Shown piece by piece: positions 35,499-44,657 of a stretch of DNA of 64,000 bases. The notes under the pieces were generated by a model. The model did no database searches, had not been told where the DNA came from, and worked only from the letters and a program-made list of their open reading frames with translations. A program made the position numbers and the translations under genes. This DNA is from JAICMB01 sp035295125. Its GTDB lineage: Bacteria > Acidobacteriota > Terriglobia > Bryobacterales > Bryobacteraceae. The stretch spans positions 11,083-75,082 of the forward strand of contig DATGJP010000027.1 of NCBI GenBank assembly GCA_035295125.1, given 5' to 3'. Positions within the stretch are counted from its first letter, which is position 1. Every line of letters begins with the position of its first letter.

Positions 35499-35516
35499 AT
35501 ACCAGTTGCCTGGTAT
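35499..35516. promoter_or_regulatory. Palindrome ATACCA-N6-TGGTAT upstream of receiver-domain gene
   Basis: Perfect arms ATACCA (35499-35504) and TGGTAT (35511-35516), extendable to 8-base arms, lie 45 bases before the receiver-domain gene. The same half-sites and spacing occur at 45466-45483 in front of the efflux operon. It is probably an operator for a dimeric repressor; the regulator is not encoded in view. Confidence 0.5.
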
Positions 35517-35560
35517 TAACGGGTGCGGCAGCGTCCCTTAAGCTGAGCACAGACGCGAGG

Positions 35561-36004
35561 ATGTGGAAGGCGCTCAATCGCTGGTTTGCGCGCGGCGGGA
35601 ATGGCTCTCGCTCGTCTGGTCCAATTGTGCTGGTAGCTCTTATAGTTGGCGACCAGGATCGGCGATTGCTCGCTGACGTGTGCACTCGGAATGGATGGGG
35701 TATCCGCTTCGCAACCACTTGCGGCGAGGCGTGGCAGGTACTTACAGCGGATAAAGCCCCCGTTATTCTGTGCGATCGCGACCTGCCGGGCACCGAATGG
35801 CGAGATATCGTCCACATGATGGCGTCCTGTCCTCACCGGCCCTGTGCGATGCTGTTGTCGAAAGTGGCCGACGACTATCTCTGGAACGAAGTGATTGCGC
35901 GCGGGGGTTACGATGTCCTGGCAAAGCCGCTACGCGAAGATGATGTCACGCGGGCCGTGCGCCTGGCGTGGACATACTGGTCGAGTGCCGTCGTCAAGAG
36001 ATAA
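35561..36004 (+). CDS. Stand-alone receiver-domain protein
   Basis: The 147-residue protein consists of a response-regulator receiver fold (about 22-140) without an output domain. VILCDRDLPG places the phosphoacceptor at Asp72, and DVLAKPL gives the conserved Lys122. The usual acidic pair after beta-1 is partly kept (VGDQD, 29-33). The basic N-terminal 20 residues are low-complexity. It may be a phosphate sink or adaptor. It is convergent with, and overlaps by 11 bases, the NarL-type regulator gene. Confidence 0.78.
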   Translation: MWKALNRWFARGGNGSRSSGPIVLVALIVGDQDRRLLADVCTRNGWGIRFATTCGEAWQVLTADKAPVILCDRDLPGTEWRDIVHMMASCPHRPCAMLLSKVADDYLWNEVIARGGYDVLAKPLREDDVTRAVRLAWTYWSSAVVKR

Positions 36005-36644
36005 CGCCTTTTCGAACGGCGTAGAGAATCAGCTCCGCAAAACTGTGAATGTTGAGCTTCTCCTGCAGGTTGCGGCGGTGGGTTTCGATGGTGAAGAGGC
36101 TCAGGCCTAACAGGGTCGCGATATCCTTGTTGGACTTCCCTTCGGCGAGCAACTGGAGAATCTCACGCTCGCGCGCGGTGAGAAGCTCGTAACTGTCGTG
36201 CACTCCGCGGGCGCGGATTTCGCGCACGTAATCCTCCACCAGCATCTTGCTCACTTCAGGGCTGAAGAAGGCTTTACCCAGGCTTACGGCTTTTATCGCC
36301 TCGATCAGGTCATCTTCGGCGGAGTCCTTGACGAGATACCCGCGCGCGCCGGCTTTCAGCGCTCGAAGGACGTAGCCTTCGTCGGAATGCATGCTGAGCA
36401 TGACAATGGCGGTGTTGGGCAGTATCTCAGTGATGCGCTGCGCGGCTTCGGTGCCGTTGAGGTGCGGCATACCAATATCGAGAACGGCGACATCGGGCTT
36501 GGTGGCCTGTGCCTGTTCCACTGCCTGGCGGCCGTCGGCGGCTTCCGCGACAACGCTGAAGCCTGGTTGGCTTTCGAGCAGCAGCCGGAGGCCGCGGCGC
36601 ATTACGTTGTGGTCATCCGCTAACAGGATGCGAATCGGTTTCAC
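35994..36644 (-). CDS. NarL/FixJ-type response regulator
   Basis: The 216-residue DNA-binding response regulator has a receiver domain with DD (10-11), phosphoacceptor Asp56 (VLDIGMP) and Lys106 (GYLVKDS). A LuxR-type helix-turn-helix follows at about 148-212 (LTAREREILQLLAEGKSNKDIA, then THRRNLQEKL). GTG 36644 is the start because the receiver domain begins at the second residue. A longer in-frame reading to 36992 is antisense-like sequence from the kinase gene. It overlaps the kinase by 32 bases and is clearly its partner. Confidence 0.93.
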   Translation of the reverse strand: MKPIRILLADDHNVMRRGLRLLLESQPGFSVVAEAADGRQAVEQAQATKPDVAVLDIGMPHLNGTEAAQRITEILPNTAIVMLSMHSDEGYVLRALKAGARGYLVKDSAEDDLIEAIKAVSLGKAFFSPEVSKMLVEDYVREIRARGVHDSYELLTAREREILQLLAEGKSNKDIATLLGLSLFTIETHRRNLQEKLNIHSFAELILYAVRKGVIS

Positions 36645-38097
36645 GTTGGTAGGTTTCCTGGCCGGCGTTCTTCTGACGGAAGGGCAGATCCACGGAGAGT
36701 ATCGTCCCCGCTCCGGGCGCTGAATTGATCTCGCACGTGCCGCCGAGCCGCGCGACCCGTTCCTCGATGCCGAGCAGCCCAAGCCCTTTCGACTGCTTAA
36801 CGTCGAAGCCGTGGCCGTCGTCCTGAATCGAAAGCGCCAGGTGGTCCGAATTCTGCTGCACGCGGATGCGGACGGTGGTGGCCTGCGAGTGGCGCGAGCA
36901 GTTGTGCAACGCCTCCTGGACGACGCGATAGATGCAGGTTTTGTAATCGTCCGGAAGGTCGTCGGACAACAAATCGGCGGCAACGCCCACATCCATGCCG
37001 GTGCGTTTTGATACTTCGCGGGCCTGCCAGCGCAGGGCGGGAACGAGCCCCAAGTCGTCGAGCATGGACGGCCGCAGCAGGAGCGCCATGTTGCGGACCA
37101 CGCGGACGGTGTTCTCGACGAGTCCTTTGATCAGCTCGACTTGGGTTCGCGATTGCTCGTTGCATCGCATGGAGAGATTCCGCAGTTCGACGAGAACGGC
37201 CGACAGAGACTGGCCAACCTCGTCGTGCAGCTCGCGGGAAAGCGCCCGGCGTTCGGTTTCCTGCGCTTGGACAAGCTTGGCGGACAAATTGGTGAGCTGG
37301 CGGCGAGCTTCGGCGACCTCTTCGAAACGGCTCTGCGCGTTCGCTTCCAGGCGGAGGATTTTTCTCATGCTGACGGCCGCCATTCCGAGACCGAGGGCCA
37401 GCGTTGCAAACAGCGTGACGGCGAGCCGGTATTGGAACTTGAGCAACAGCGAGACCACGCGCTCATTGCCGGCGCTCAACTGCTGCTCGTTGGTATCCGC
37501 AATGCGGCCGGCAATTTCCAACATGGCGGTACGGCGCGGGAAGACCTCGTCCCGCAGGAACAGGTATCCCCGATCGCGGCGTTCAACGGCGTTCCACGTC
37601 ATAATGGGATCGAGCGTTTGCCAGTAGTGGGACAGCTCGGATTGAAGCGCCTTATAGTGCTGGCTCTCCGCGGGCTCGATGAGCTTCGAATAAGAAACCA
37701 GGGCGGCGTCCATCTGGCTGCGAACGTCCTGCAGGCTGGCGCGGTAACTGGAGGCGCGGCCGGGTTCGGGCTCCAACAGGTAGTCGCGGACATAGGTTCC
37801 GGAGAGATAGAGCTCGGAACGGATGTCGTTCAGCACGTGGTTGCGGGCGAGGAACTGGCGCCGGATCTGATCGTCATCGCGGCGGATTTGATGCAGCACT
37901 CGCAAGGCGTCGAATCCGGAGAGCATCATGATCGCGAGGAGACCGCCGAAACCGACGGTCAACGTGACGCGACTGCTCCTCATCAAGCGGTCGGAAATGC
38001 GATTGACTTCGCTCGGAAATTCCATTTCGGACGCGATCTGTTTGATGCCCCATTTCCAGCCTAGCGCCCTGGAGGCTTTAAGAGCAAAGCTTCTCAT
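36613..38097 (-). CDS. NarX-type membrane histidine kinase
   Basis: The 494-residue kinase has transmembrane helices at about 43-62 and 225-246 with a periplasmic four-helix-bundle-like sensor between them. This is followed by a HAMP-like coiled coil, a HisKA_3 dimerisation domain with His291 in SRELHDEVGQSLSA, and an HATPase with DDGHGFDV and GLGLLGIEERV. The signal is unknown. ATG 38097 overlaps the stop of the preceding DUF6141-like gene (ATGA), and its 3' end overlaps the regulator gene, so all three are coupled. Confidence 0.92.
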   Translation of the reverse strand: MRSFALKASRALGWKWGIKQIASEMEFPSEVNRISDRLMRSSRVTLTVGFGGLLAIMMLSGFDALRVLHQIRRDDDQIRRQFLARNHVLNDIRSELYLSGTYVRDYLLEPEPGRASSYRASLQDVRSQMDAALVSYSKLIEPAESQHYKALQSELSHYWQTLDPIMTWNAVERRDRGYLFLRDEVFPRRTAMLEIAGRIADTNEQQLSAGNERVVSLLLKFQYRLAVTLFATLALGLGMAAVSMRKILRLEANAQSRFEEVAEARRQLTNLSAKLVQAQETERRALSRELHDEVGQSLSAVLVELRNLSMRCNEQSRTQVELIKGLVENTVRVVRNMALLLRPSMLDDLGLVPALRWQAREVSKRTGMDVGVAADLLSDDLPDDYKTCIYRVVQEALHNCSRHSQATTVRIRVQQNSDHLALSIQDDGHGFDVKQSKGLGLLGIEERVARLGGTCEINSAPGAGTILSVDLPFRQKNAGQETYQRETDSHPVSG

Positions 38098-38660
38098 GGT
38101 TTGTGCTGCGTCGAGGATTTCAGGATTTTCGCGAGCGCTTCCGAACGCCGGGAACCGATTACAACCGTGCGGCCGTCGGCCAGCTTAACGTTAACGCCTC
38201 GATCTCCGCCCGCGATGTAGCCTTTCTTGCGGCCCACAGTTCGGATTCCGTATCCGCCGAATTCCCTGGCGGGATTGAAAGAAATGGCGTCGACGGATTC
38301 GATTTGATCTAGCGGGATGTGGCGGACGCGCCACATGCCTCGCATGGCGATGGAGAGCTTGTCGGACCAGACGTCAGTAACCAGCTTGATGGTGATGAGG
38401 CGGAGATAGATCAACCAGAGAAAGATGCTCCAGAAGATCATGCTGCCATTAGAGACTGGGTGGCGGCCCCAGGGGTGGCCGAGAGCGACTTGCCAGAGGG
38501 TCAACCCGAGGAAGATGAGAGGGATGGTGGCGAGCGCGAGCCGCATGCGCGCCTGGCGGAACGGTTGCTCCTCGTGGAACAGGGGTTCGCTTTTCAAAAT
38601 TCGCTTCCCGGACAGGGGTGGGTGGACAACCCGCTGCAGGCTCCCAGCCCAACGCCGCAT
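38094..38660 (-). CDS. DUF6141-like membrane protein with PH-like domain
   Basis: The protein (about 188 residues from ATG 38660) has the LFHEEQPFRQ opening seen in DUF6141-like proteins. Two membrane helices follow (LALATIPLIFLGLTLWQVAL and MIFWSIFLWLIYLRLITIKL). A cytosolic beta-rich PH-like domain ends it, with GIRTVGRKKGYIAGG and GVNVKLADGRTVVIGSRR. A TTG at 38597 is a possible alternative start nearer the domain. An extension to 38759 would read through the hairpin cluster. It is translationally coupled to the kinase, which suggests an accessory role in sensing. Confidence 0.72.
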   Translation of the reverse strand: MRRWAGSLQRVVHPPLSGKRILKSEPLFHEEQPFRQARMRLALATIPLIFLGLTLWQVALGHPWGRHPVSNGSMIFWSIFLWLIYLRLITIKLVTDVWSDKLSIAMRGMWRVRHIPLDQIESVDAISFNPAREFGGYGIRTVGRKKGYIAGGDRGVNVKLADGRTVVIGSRRSEALAKILKSSTQHKP

Positions 38661-38697
38661 AGCTTTCCCAGAAGTGGGAGCGACGCAGCGATGTAAG

Positions 38698-38797
38698 GCA
38701 GGTTTGTAACCTGCGACGGGTCTGAAACCCGCCTTCACCACTTCAACATGCCTCGACAAGCACCGGTAACAAACCGGTGCGCAGGATGCAATCCTGC
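38698..38797. repeat. Cluster of four hairpin repeats
   Basis: Four successive stem-loops: GCAGGTT-TGT-AACCTGC (38698-38714), CGGGT-CTGAA-ACCCG (38717-38731), GCACCGGT-AACAA-ACCGGTGC (38760-38780) and GCAGGAT-GCA-ATCCTGC (38781-38797). The stems differ in sequence while the arm and loop lengths are alike. The cluster fills the gap between the DUF6141-like gene and the TolC gene (38661-38859), which holds no other gene. Confidence 0.75.
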
Positions 38798-38859
38798 CTT
38801 ACTCTTCTCCAGTCTTGTCCCATTGCGGAAACTAAGTGGCATTGGGCTCCAAGCCTGCA

Positions 38860-40176
38860 TTACCTTAGGGCGCCGATGGTGTACTGAAGCGCGGCATTCT
38901 GAGTTTGATAATCATACTTCGCGTTCAGATTTTCGATTTCGGCCTGGGTCTGGCTCAATTGCGCCTGCGTCAGTTCGACGATGGAGCTGAGACCGAGGTT
39001 GTAGCGTCCCTGCGCCAGGTTTAAGCCCAAAGCGGCCTGCCGGAGGAACTGTGACGTGACGTCGATTCGTTGGAACGCAGTGACTGCACTTGCCCAAGCC
39101 ACGCGAACATCGCGCGCGATGCGCTGCTGTTCGTCGCGGAGCCGCTGATCGGCTTCGAGGGCCCGGTAATTGGCCGCTTCGCGGCGTGCTGAAAAGAGGT
39201 GGCCGTTGAAGACCGGAATGTTCACGTTTACGGCGGCGCCGGCATATTCGGGAGGAATGACTTGCGAAGTGAGCTGCTGGATGTACGGCGTGTAGCCGGC
39301 AGTGCCGACCAGGGAGACCGAAGGCCTGGAGAGATCCTTCTCCGCCTCGGCGAACTTGCGCGACGACTCACGAGAGAGGTTGAGGCTGGCCAGCTCCGGA
39401 CGGTCTTTCATCGCTTGGGCAATGAGAGCGTCGGGCGCCGTCGCCGGACTTGGCGGCAGCGGCTCATCCGCGAGGCGATAGTTAATCACCTGGTCCGAGC
39501 CCATGGCCCGCGCCAACTCCGCGTATGCTTCGTCCACGGCATCCTCCGCATTAATCACGAGCAGTTTCGCCTCCGACACGCTGACCTCGGAAAAGCTGAC
39601 GTCCAATTGCGATTTCAGATTGTTGCGCGCGAGTGCATTCACCTGGTCGAGAAGTAGCTGGCGAGCGTCTACCGTTTGTTGCGCCACTCGAACCACGGCC
39701 TGCGCGCGCAGCACGCCGTAATAGGCGCGGTTGACGGCGAGCAGGACGTCGTATTTTGTCGCGGTGACGTTCTGCGCGGCCGCTTGCGAATTCAACTGCG
39801 AACTCGCCACGAGGTTTTTGGTACGGCCGAGATCGGTCACGAGCTGATTGAATGTGATGCCCTGGCCATAGCGATTGAAGAGGCGGGAATCCGTCAGGTA
39901 GCCGGCCCCAATACGGGAGCCGATGTTGGCGGCGGATGCCGTCATGTCGCCGGCGATCACGGGAAAGTATGGGGCGCGGGCAACGGTAACCTGCTGGCCC
40001 GAATACTCTGCTTCGTTCTGGGCGGCCAGAATCTGCGGGTGGTTCTTGAGCGCGGCGGTCTCCGCTTCCTGCAGCGACAGCGCCGGCGGCTGCGGTGTTG
40101 GCTGCGCCATCACGACGCCCGCGCATACGACCGCCAGGTAAACAACACGGATCTTTCGCCGATGATTCCTGTTTGG
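38860..40176 (-). CDS. TolC-family outer-membrane efflux protein
   Basis: This 438-residue protein forms the outer-membrane exit duct of the pump encoded just upstream. It has a signal peptide (VVYLAVVCAGVVMAQ). Two repeated OEP domains of long alpha-helices follow, e.g. LQEAETAALKNHPQILAAQN and QGRYNLGLSSIVELTQAQ, the latter being the usual second-repeat signature. ATG 40176 is chosen over 40209 because of AAGGA at the right spacing and because it does not overlap the transporter stop. Confidence 0.93.
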   Translation of the reverse strand, partial: PNRNHRRKIRVVYLAVVCAGVVMAQPTPQPPALSLQEAETAALKNHPQILAAQNEAEYSGQQVTVARAPYFPVIAGDMTASAANIGSRIGAGYLTDSRLFNRYGQGITFNQLVTDLGRTKNLVASSQLNSQAAAQNVTATKYDVLLAVNRAYYGVLRAQAVVRVAQQTVDARQLLLDQVNALARNNLKSQLDVSFSEVSVSEAKLLVINAEDAVDEAYAELARAMGSDQVINYRLADEPLPPSPATAPDALIAQAMKDRPELASLNLSRESSRKFAEAEKDLSRPSVSLVGTAGYTPYIQQLTSQVIPPEYAGAAVNVNIPVFNGHLFSARREAANYRALEADQRLRDEQQRIARDVRVAWASAVTAFQRIDVTSQFLRQAALGLNLAQGRYNLGLSSIVELTQAQLSQTQAEIENLNAKYDYQTQNAALQYTIGALR

Positions 40177-40198
40177 CATGCGTGTTTCCTTGTTACTT

Positions 40199-43100
40199 CT
40201 AGTGCTCAACCCGAACGGACTCAGGCTGGCTGCCTCGCCGATTCCGGTACACCAGCAGGTACGCGGCCGGCACGATATAGACGGTCAGCAGCACCGAAAC
40301 GGTTAACCCCCCGATAATCGTACGCGCCAGAGGAGCGTACTGCTCGCTTCCGGTTCCGAGTTTGAGGGCCATCGGAACCATGCCGATGATCGTCGCGAAC
40401 GAGGTCATCAGAATCGGGCGAAGACGTACGCGGCAGGACGTGACGATCGCATCCTTTACGTCCTTCTGTTCCTCCAGGCGATGAGCGAATTCCACAATCA
40501 GAATGCTGTTGGACGCGGAGATGCCGACGAGCATGAGCACTCCCATCAGCGACATAACGTTGAGCGTAGTATGCGTGAGCGGTAAGATCGCCATGACGCC
40601 GATGAAGCCCATCGGAATCGCCAACATAATCAGGAACGGATCGATGAACGACCGGAACTGCGCCACCAGAATCAGGAACAGCAACACTACCGAAAGCGAT
40701 AATCCGATTGCGAAGCTCTTGAACGAGGCGCGCATGCCCTCGACCATTCCACGGAGGTTAACGCGGATGTTGCCGGAGATCTTCATCCCCTGGATCACTT
40801 TATCGATCAGGTTCGAAACTTTGCCCAAGTCCTCACCCGAGGGCGTCACATAGACGTCCGTAATGGGCTGAATCTGGTAGTGGTCGACCTCGGTGGGCGT
40901 TTGCATTTTTACAAGCTTCACCACCGAGTCGAGCGTCGTGGGCTCCTTGAGACCGGGAGCGCGCAGCGGGATACCTTTCAGGTCGAGGAAGTTATGGATG
41001 GCAGGTTTGCCATTCTCATAAAACTGCACTGTCAGGAAGTAGTCGTTACCGGTGACGTGATCAACCCAATAGTTCGGAGCGATCATCGTGTTCGAGTTCA
41101 GCGCGGTAATGACGTTGTCGACGATCTCTTTCGGGCTGAGTTGCAACTCGGCGGCATGAACGCGATCGACATCGAGGCGAACAGCCGGATAATCCATATC
41201 CTGTGGGATGTAGACCTCGCCAACGCCCGGCAGCCGCCGAATACGGGCGGCTAATTCCTGCGCCACGTTAAAAGTGCGCTCGACATTGCGGCTGGAAACC
41301 TGTACGTCGATGGGCGCAGGCTTGCCGCTGTTGAGCACTGAATCCACCATCGATCCGCTGGTGATGAAAGACCGCAGTTCGGGATATTGTGTCGCTAGTA
41401 CGTGGCGAATGCGAGCCATGTACTCGAAGCTGCTGGTCTTATGGGACTCTTTCAGGGAAACCTGAACGGTCGCGGTGTACGGTCCGGCGTTGGAAGTGTA
41501 GAGAGCGGAGAAGTCGGGCACGATGCCGATGTTCGAGACCACCATCTCGAAGTCCGCCGGATCGACGATCTTGCGGATCATGTTCTCTACCCGCTTCACG
41601 TACTGTTCGGTGACTTCAATGCGGGATCCCGTGGGCGCTTTCAAATTCAGTGTGAATTGCCCGGCATCGGTGGTCGGAAAGAAGGCGACCCCCATGAATG
41701 GATAGAGGCCTAGACTGGCTACAAACAGGAGCAGCAGAACTGCTACGGTGATCACCGGGACACGCAAGGCCAATCGTACAGACGATTCGTAAGCGTTGAG
41801 CAGGCGGGTGAAACTCCGGTTGAACCATTCGTTGAAGCGCTGGCCAAAAGCGACATCACCCTCAGCGGTTTCCGCTGTCTCCTCCGGTTGGGCGTGATGA
41901 AAACCATGCAGGAACCGCGCACAGAACAGCGGGATTACCGTCATCGCGACGAAGTAGGAAGCGAACAGGGAAATGACAACGGCGAGCGCCAAAGCCGAAA
42001 ACAGAAATTTGCTGACGCCGTAGAGAAACGTCACCGGGAAAAAGACAACGACCGTGGTCAAGGTGGCGGCGAGGACGGCGAGCGTGACCTCCGCCCCACC
42101 TTGCTCGGCTGCGACTTCAGGCGAAGCGCCCATTTCAAGGTGACGATAAATGTTCTCCAGCGAGATCACGGAATTGTCGATGATGCGCGAGAATGCCAGC
42201 GCCAGACCGCCCAGGATCATCGTATTCACGGTGCTGCCGAACAGGTACAACACCACAAACGTCGCCAATGCGGATAGCGGGATGGAGAGAAAGACAGCAA
42301 AGGTAGCGCGCAAGCTCCCCAGGAAGATCAGGATCATCAAGCTCGTGAGGGCCAGGCCGATGGCGCCTTCATCGCCCAGGGTTTTAATTGCTTCCTTCAC
42401 GAAGGCCGACTGATCGAATACGACGTCGGTCTTGAGCTGCTTGGGAATGTCGAGCAACCGCGACGTCACATCGCGGATGCCATTCACGACGGCGATGGTG
42501 TTCGTGTCACCGCCTTGTTTCATGATCGGCAGGTAGGACGATCGTTGTCCGTCGACGCGCACCACGTTGTATTGGATCTGATTGGCGTCCTTGGCCTCGC
42601 CGATATCCTTTACAGAGACCCAACGGTCGCCATTCGTCTTGATCGGGATATCATTGAGCTCCTTCACCTGATCGACGAGGCTGTTCGAGTAGACATAGTA
42701 GTCGAACTGGCCCATCTTCACGTCCCCCGCCGGCAGAATCAGATTGTTCTTGTTGATGGAATTGACCACATCCATCGGGCTCAACTGCCGGGAGAGCAAC
42801 TTGTAGGGATCTACGTACACCATCACCTGGCGGTATTTCCCGCCGAAGGGTGGCGGAATCTCGGCGCCCGGTACCACAGCGATCTGATTGCGAATCGTGA
42901 ATTGGCCGATGTCGTGTAGTTGCGTTTCCGTAAGGCCCTCGCCCTTGAGCGTCACCAGGCAGACCGGAAGACTGGAAGCGTCGGACTTCAGCACGACAGG
43001 CGGGAGGGTTCCGGGGGGTAGCCGCTTCAGGTCAGCGAGCGCGAGGTTGGAGAGCTCGGTCATGTCGGCGTCGGCGTTGGTTCCGGGTTGGAAGTAAGCC

Positions 43101-43369
43101 TTAATGATGCTGACGCCCAACAGCGAGCGCGATTCCATGTGGTCCATGCCGCTGGCAAGGGTGAAGAAGCGTTCGAGCGGATTGGTGATGTCGGTTTCGA
43201 TATCCCCGGGCGGCATCCCCGAGAAGAATGTGGCGACGATCACCTGCGGCAGATTGATCTCGGGAAAGAGGTCAACCGGCATGCGGAGGACGCTGGTCAC
43301 CCCGATAATGGTCACCACCAGGCAGACGACAATAATGAAATAGGGGTTGCGAATCGAGAAGCGGGACAC
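40199..43369 (-). CDS. RND-type efflux transporter permease
   Basis: This 1056-residue proton-driven inner-membrane pump has 12 helices and two large periplasmic loops, as in AcrB/HAE-type pumps. The N-terminus NPYFIIVVCLVVTIIGV and the porter-domain motifs are typical. In helix 4 the proton-relay region reads SRIIDNSVISLENIYRH, so the first acidic residue is kept (Asp398) and the second is Asn399 where AcrB has Asp408. This form appears common in divergent RND clades. It lies between the adaptor and TolC genes. Substrates are unknown. Confidence 0.93.
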   Translation of the reverse strand: MSRFSIRNPYFIIVVCLVVTIIGVTSVLRMPVDLFPEINLPQVIVATFFSGMPPGDIETDITNPLERFFTLASGMDHMESRSLLGVSIIKAYFQPGTNADADMTELSNLALADLKRLPPGTLPPVVLKSDASSLPVCLVTLKGEGLTETQLHDIGQFTIRNQIAVVPGAEIPPPFGGKYRQVMVYVDPYKLLSRQLSPMDVVNSINKNNLILPAGDVKMGQFDYYVYSNSLVDQVKELNDIPIKTNGDRWVSVKDIGEAKDANQIQYNVVRVDGQRSSYLPIMKQGGDTNTIAVVNGIRDVTSRLLDIPKQLKTDVVFDQSAFVKEAIKTLGDEGAIGLALTSLMILIFLGSLRATFAVFLSIPLSALATFVVLYLFGSTVNTMILGGLALAFSRIIDNSVISLENIYRHLEMGASPEVAAEQGGAEVTLAVLAATLTTVVVFFPVTFLYGVSKFLFSALALAVVISLFASYFVAMTVIPLFCARFLHGFHHAQPEETAETAEGDVAFGQRFNEWFNRSFTRLLNAYESSVRLALRVPVITVAVLLLLFVASLGLYPFMGVAFFPTTDAGQFTLNLKAPTGSRIEVTEQYVKRVENMIRKIVDPADFEMVVSNIGIVPDFSALYTSNAGPYTATVQVSLKESHKTSSFEYMARIRHVLATQYPELRSFITSGSMVDSVLNSGKPAPIDVQVSSRNVERTFNVAQELAARIRRLPGVGEVYIPQDMDYPAVRLDVDRVHAAELQLSPKEIVDNVITALNSNTMIAPNYWVDHVTGNDYFLTVQFYENGKPAIHNFLDLKGIPLRAPGLKEPTTLDSVVKLVKMQTPTEVDHYQIQPITDVYVTPSGEDLGKVSNLIDKVIQGMKISGNIRVNLRGMVEGMRASFKSFAIGLSLSVVLLFLILVAQFRSFIDPFLIMLAIPMGFIGVMAILPLTHTTLNVMSLMGVLMLVGISASNSILIVEFAHRLEEQKDVKDAIVTSCRVRLRPILMTSFATIIGMVPMALKLGTGSEQYAPLARTIIGGLTVSVLLTVYIVPAAYLLVYRNRRGSQPESVRVEH

Positions 43370-43400
43370 TGCTGTTAACTTTCCTTGGTTACGAAGTCAC

Positions 43401-44657
43401 TCATTGTCCTTGGCCTTCCTGGAATTTCACGAGATCTACCTCAGAAGGATGGACTTGCTGTCCTGGTTTCAGGCTGCCGCGGTCGCCTACAACCACCATT
43501 TCGCCCGGCTTAAGCCCCGCAATTACTTCTGCGTCAGAGGAGGTCTGAAGTCCCAGAGTCAGTTTGCGAACTTCAATCTTGTCCGCCGCGTCGACCACAT
43601 AGGCCGTCGCCTCGGTGCCCTGTTGAGAGACCGCCTGCAATGGGACGGCGATCGCGTCGCGCTTTTGCTCCAACGTCAAGGTGGCCTCCGCATACATTCC
43701 CGGAATCAGTTTGCGGTCGGTATTGGGAATGTCCACTTCGGTGTGCATGGTGCGCGTGTCCTCTTTTACGTCCACGGAGAAGCGCGCCACCTTGCCGGGG
43801 TAGGTCTTGTTGAGCGCCGGGATTCGGACCACCACCGGGCTGCCGATCCTGATGTCGCGAACGTAGGATTCCGGCACGGGGATCACGAGCCGGAAAAGAT
43901 CGTCCTGCGAGAGCCGGACCAACGGCATCGCTTGCGTGCTGGAGGTTGTGCCGGCCTGCAGCAAAGTGCCCTGGTTCGCATAGCGCTGGGTTACGACACC
44001 GGCGAATGGCGCGGTGATCCTGGAATAGTCGAACAACACCTGGTCGCGTTCTTTTTTCGACTTCGCGGCATCGAGCTCGCTCTGCATGACCGAAAGATTC
44101 GACTTCGACGCTTCGATCTGCGCTTCCGATGCCAGATCTTTGCCCTGGGCATCATCTACTTCCTGCTGCGCCACCAGGCCGGGTTGCGATTTAGCGACGT
44201 TGTCCAAGCGCGTGAACTGCAAATGCAGCACTCTATGCTGCGCTTCCACGCGGCTCACCTCGTGTTGCGCATGTGTGACCTGGTCGGCAGCGGTCTTAAT
44301 GGTGGCGTCGTCCTGCTGCAATTGGAGCTGCAGTTCGGGGATCTCGAGCACCGCCATCACCTGTCCCTTGTGAACGCGCGTGCCGTAATCGACGTTGAGG
44401 TCCTTGACATATCCGGATTCCTTCGCGAACACATCGATTTCCTGGAATGGTACGAGTTCCGAGGAGATCGTCAACTCGCGGCCCAGGTCTTTTGTCCCGA
44501 TCTTAACGACACCGACGTTGGCTTCGGCGGTATTGGATTCCGCGCCTTTCTCTTCGGCGCGGACAGTCTGGTTCCTGCCACACCCAGCCACGATAAAGCC
44601 GATGCACGCGACGCTGGTCGTCAGAATGAGGTATTGAAATTTCACATGTCTCTTCAT
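43401..44657 (-). CDS. RND efflux periplasmic adaptor (membrane fusion protein)
   Basis: The 418-residue lipoprotein adaptor has a lipobox (FIVAGC, Cys26), a barrel-sandwich hybrid domain (YGTRVHKGQVMAVLEIPELQ), a long alpha-hairpin (about 105-205), a beta-barrel domain (IRIGSPVVVRIPALNKTYPG) and a membrane-proximal C-terminal domain. It links the RND pump to the TolC-like protein. ATG 44657 overlaps the stop of the RraA-like gene (ATGA). The pump gene follows after 31 bases. Confidence 0.93.
   Translation of the reverse strand: MKRHVKFQYLILTTSVACIGFIVAGCGRNQTVRAEEKGAESNTAEANVGVVKIGTKDLGRELTISSELVPFQEIDVFAKESGYVKDLNVDYGTRVHKGQVMAVLEIPELQLQLQQDDATIKTAADQVTHAQHEVSRVEAQHRVLHLQFTRLDNVAKSQPGLVAQQEVDDAQGKDLASEAQIEASKSNLSVMQSELDAAKSKKERDQVLFDYSRITAPFAGVVTQRYANQGTLLQAGTTSSTQAMPLVRLSQDDLFRLVIPVPESYVRDIRIGSPVVVRIPALNKTYPGKVARFSVDVKEDTRTMHTEVDIPNTDRKLIPGMYAEATLTLEQKRDAIAVPLQAVSQQGTEATAYVVDAADKIEVRKLTLGLQTSSDAEVIAGLKPGEMVVVGDRGSLKPGQQVHPSEVDLVKFQEGQGQ

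Noticed and set aside
35272..35560. A tRNA or small RNA gene in the 289-base gap after the POT gene
   Set aside because: No cloverleaf elements (TTCRA loop or paired acceptor arms) could be seen; the hairpin repeats explain the structure.
36645..36992. N-terminal extension of the NarL-type regulator
   Set aside because: The receiver domain starts right at GTG 36644, and the extension overlaps the kinase coding sequence with no homology.
38698..38797. CRISPR-like array in the hairpin cluster
   Set aside because: The units are not copies of one repeat, spacings differ, and there are no cas genes.
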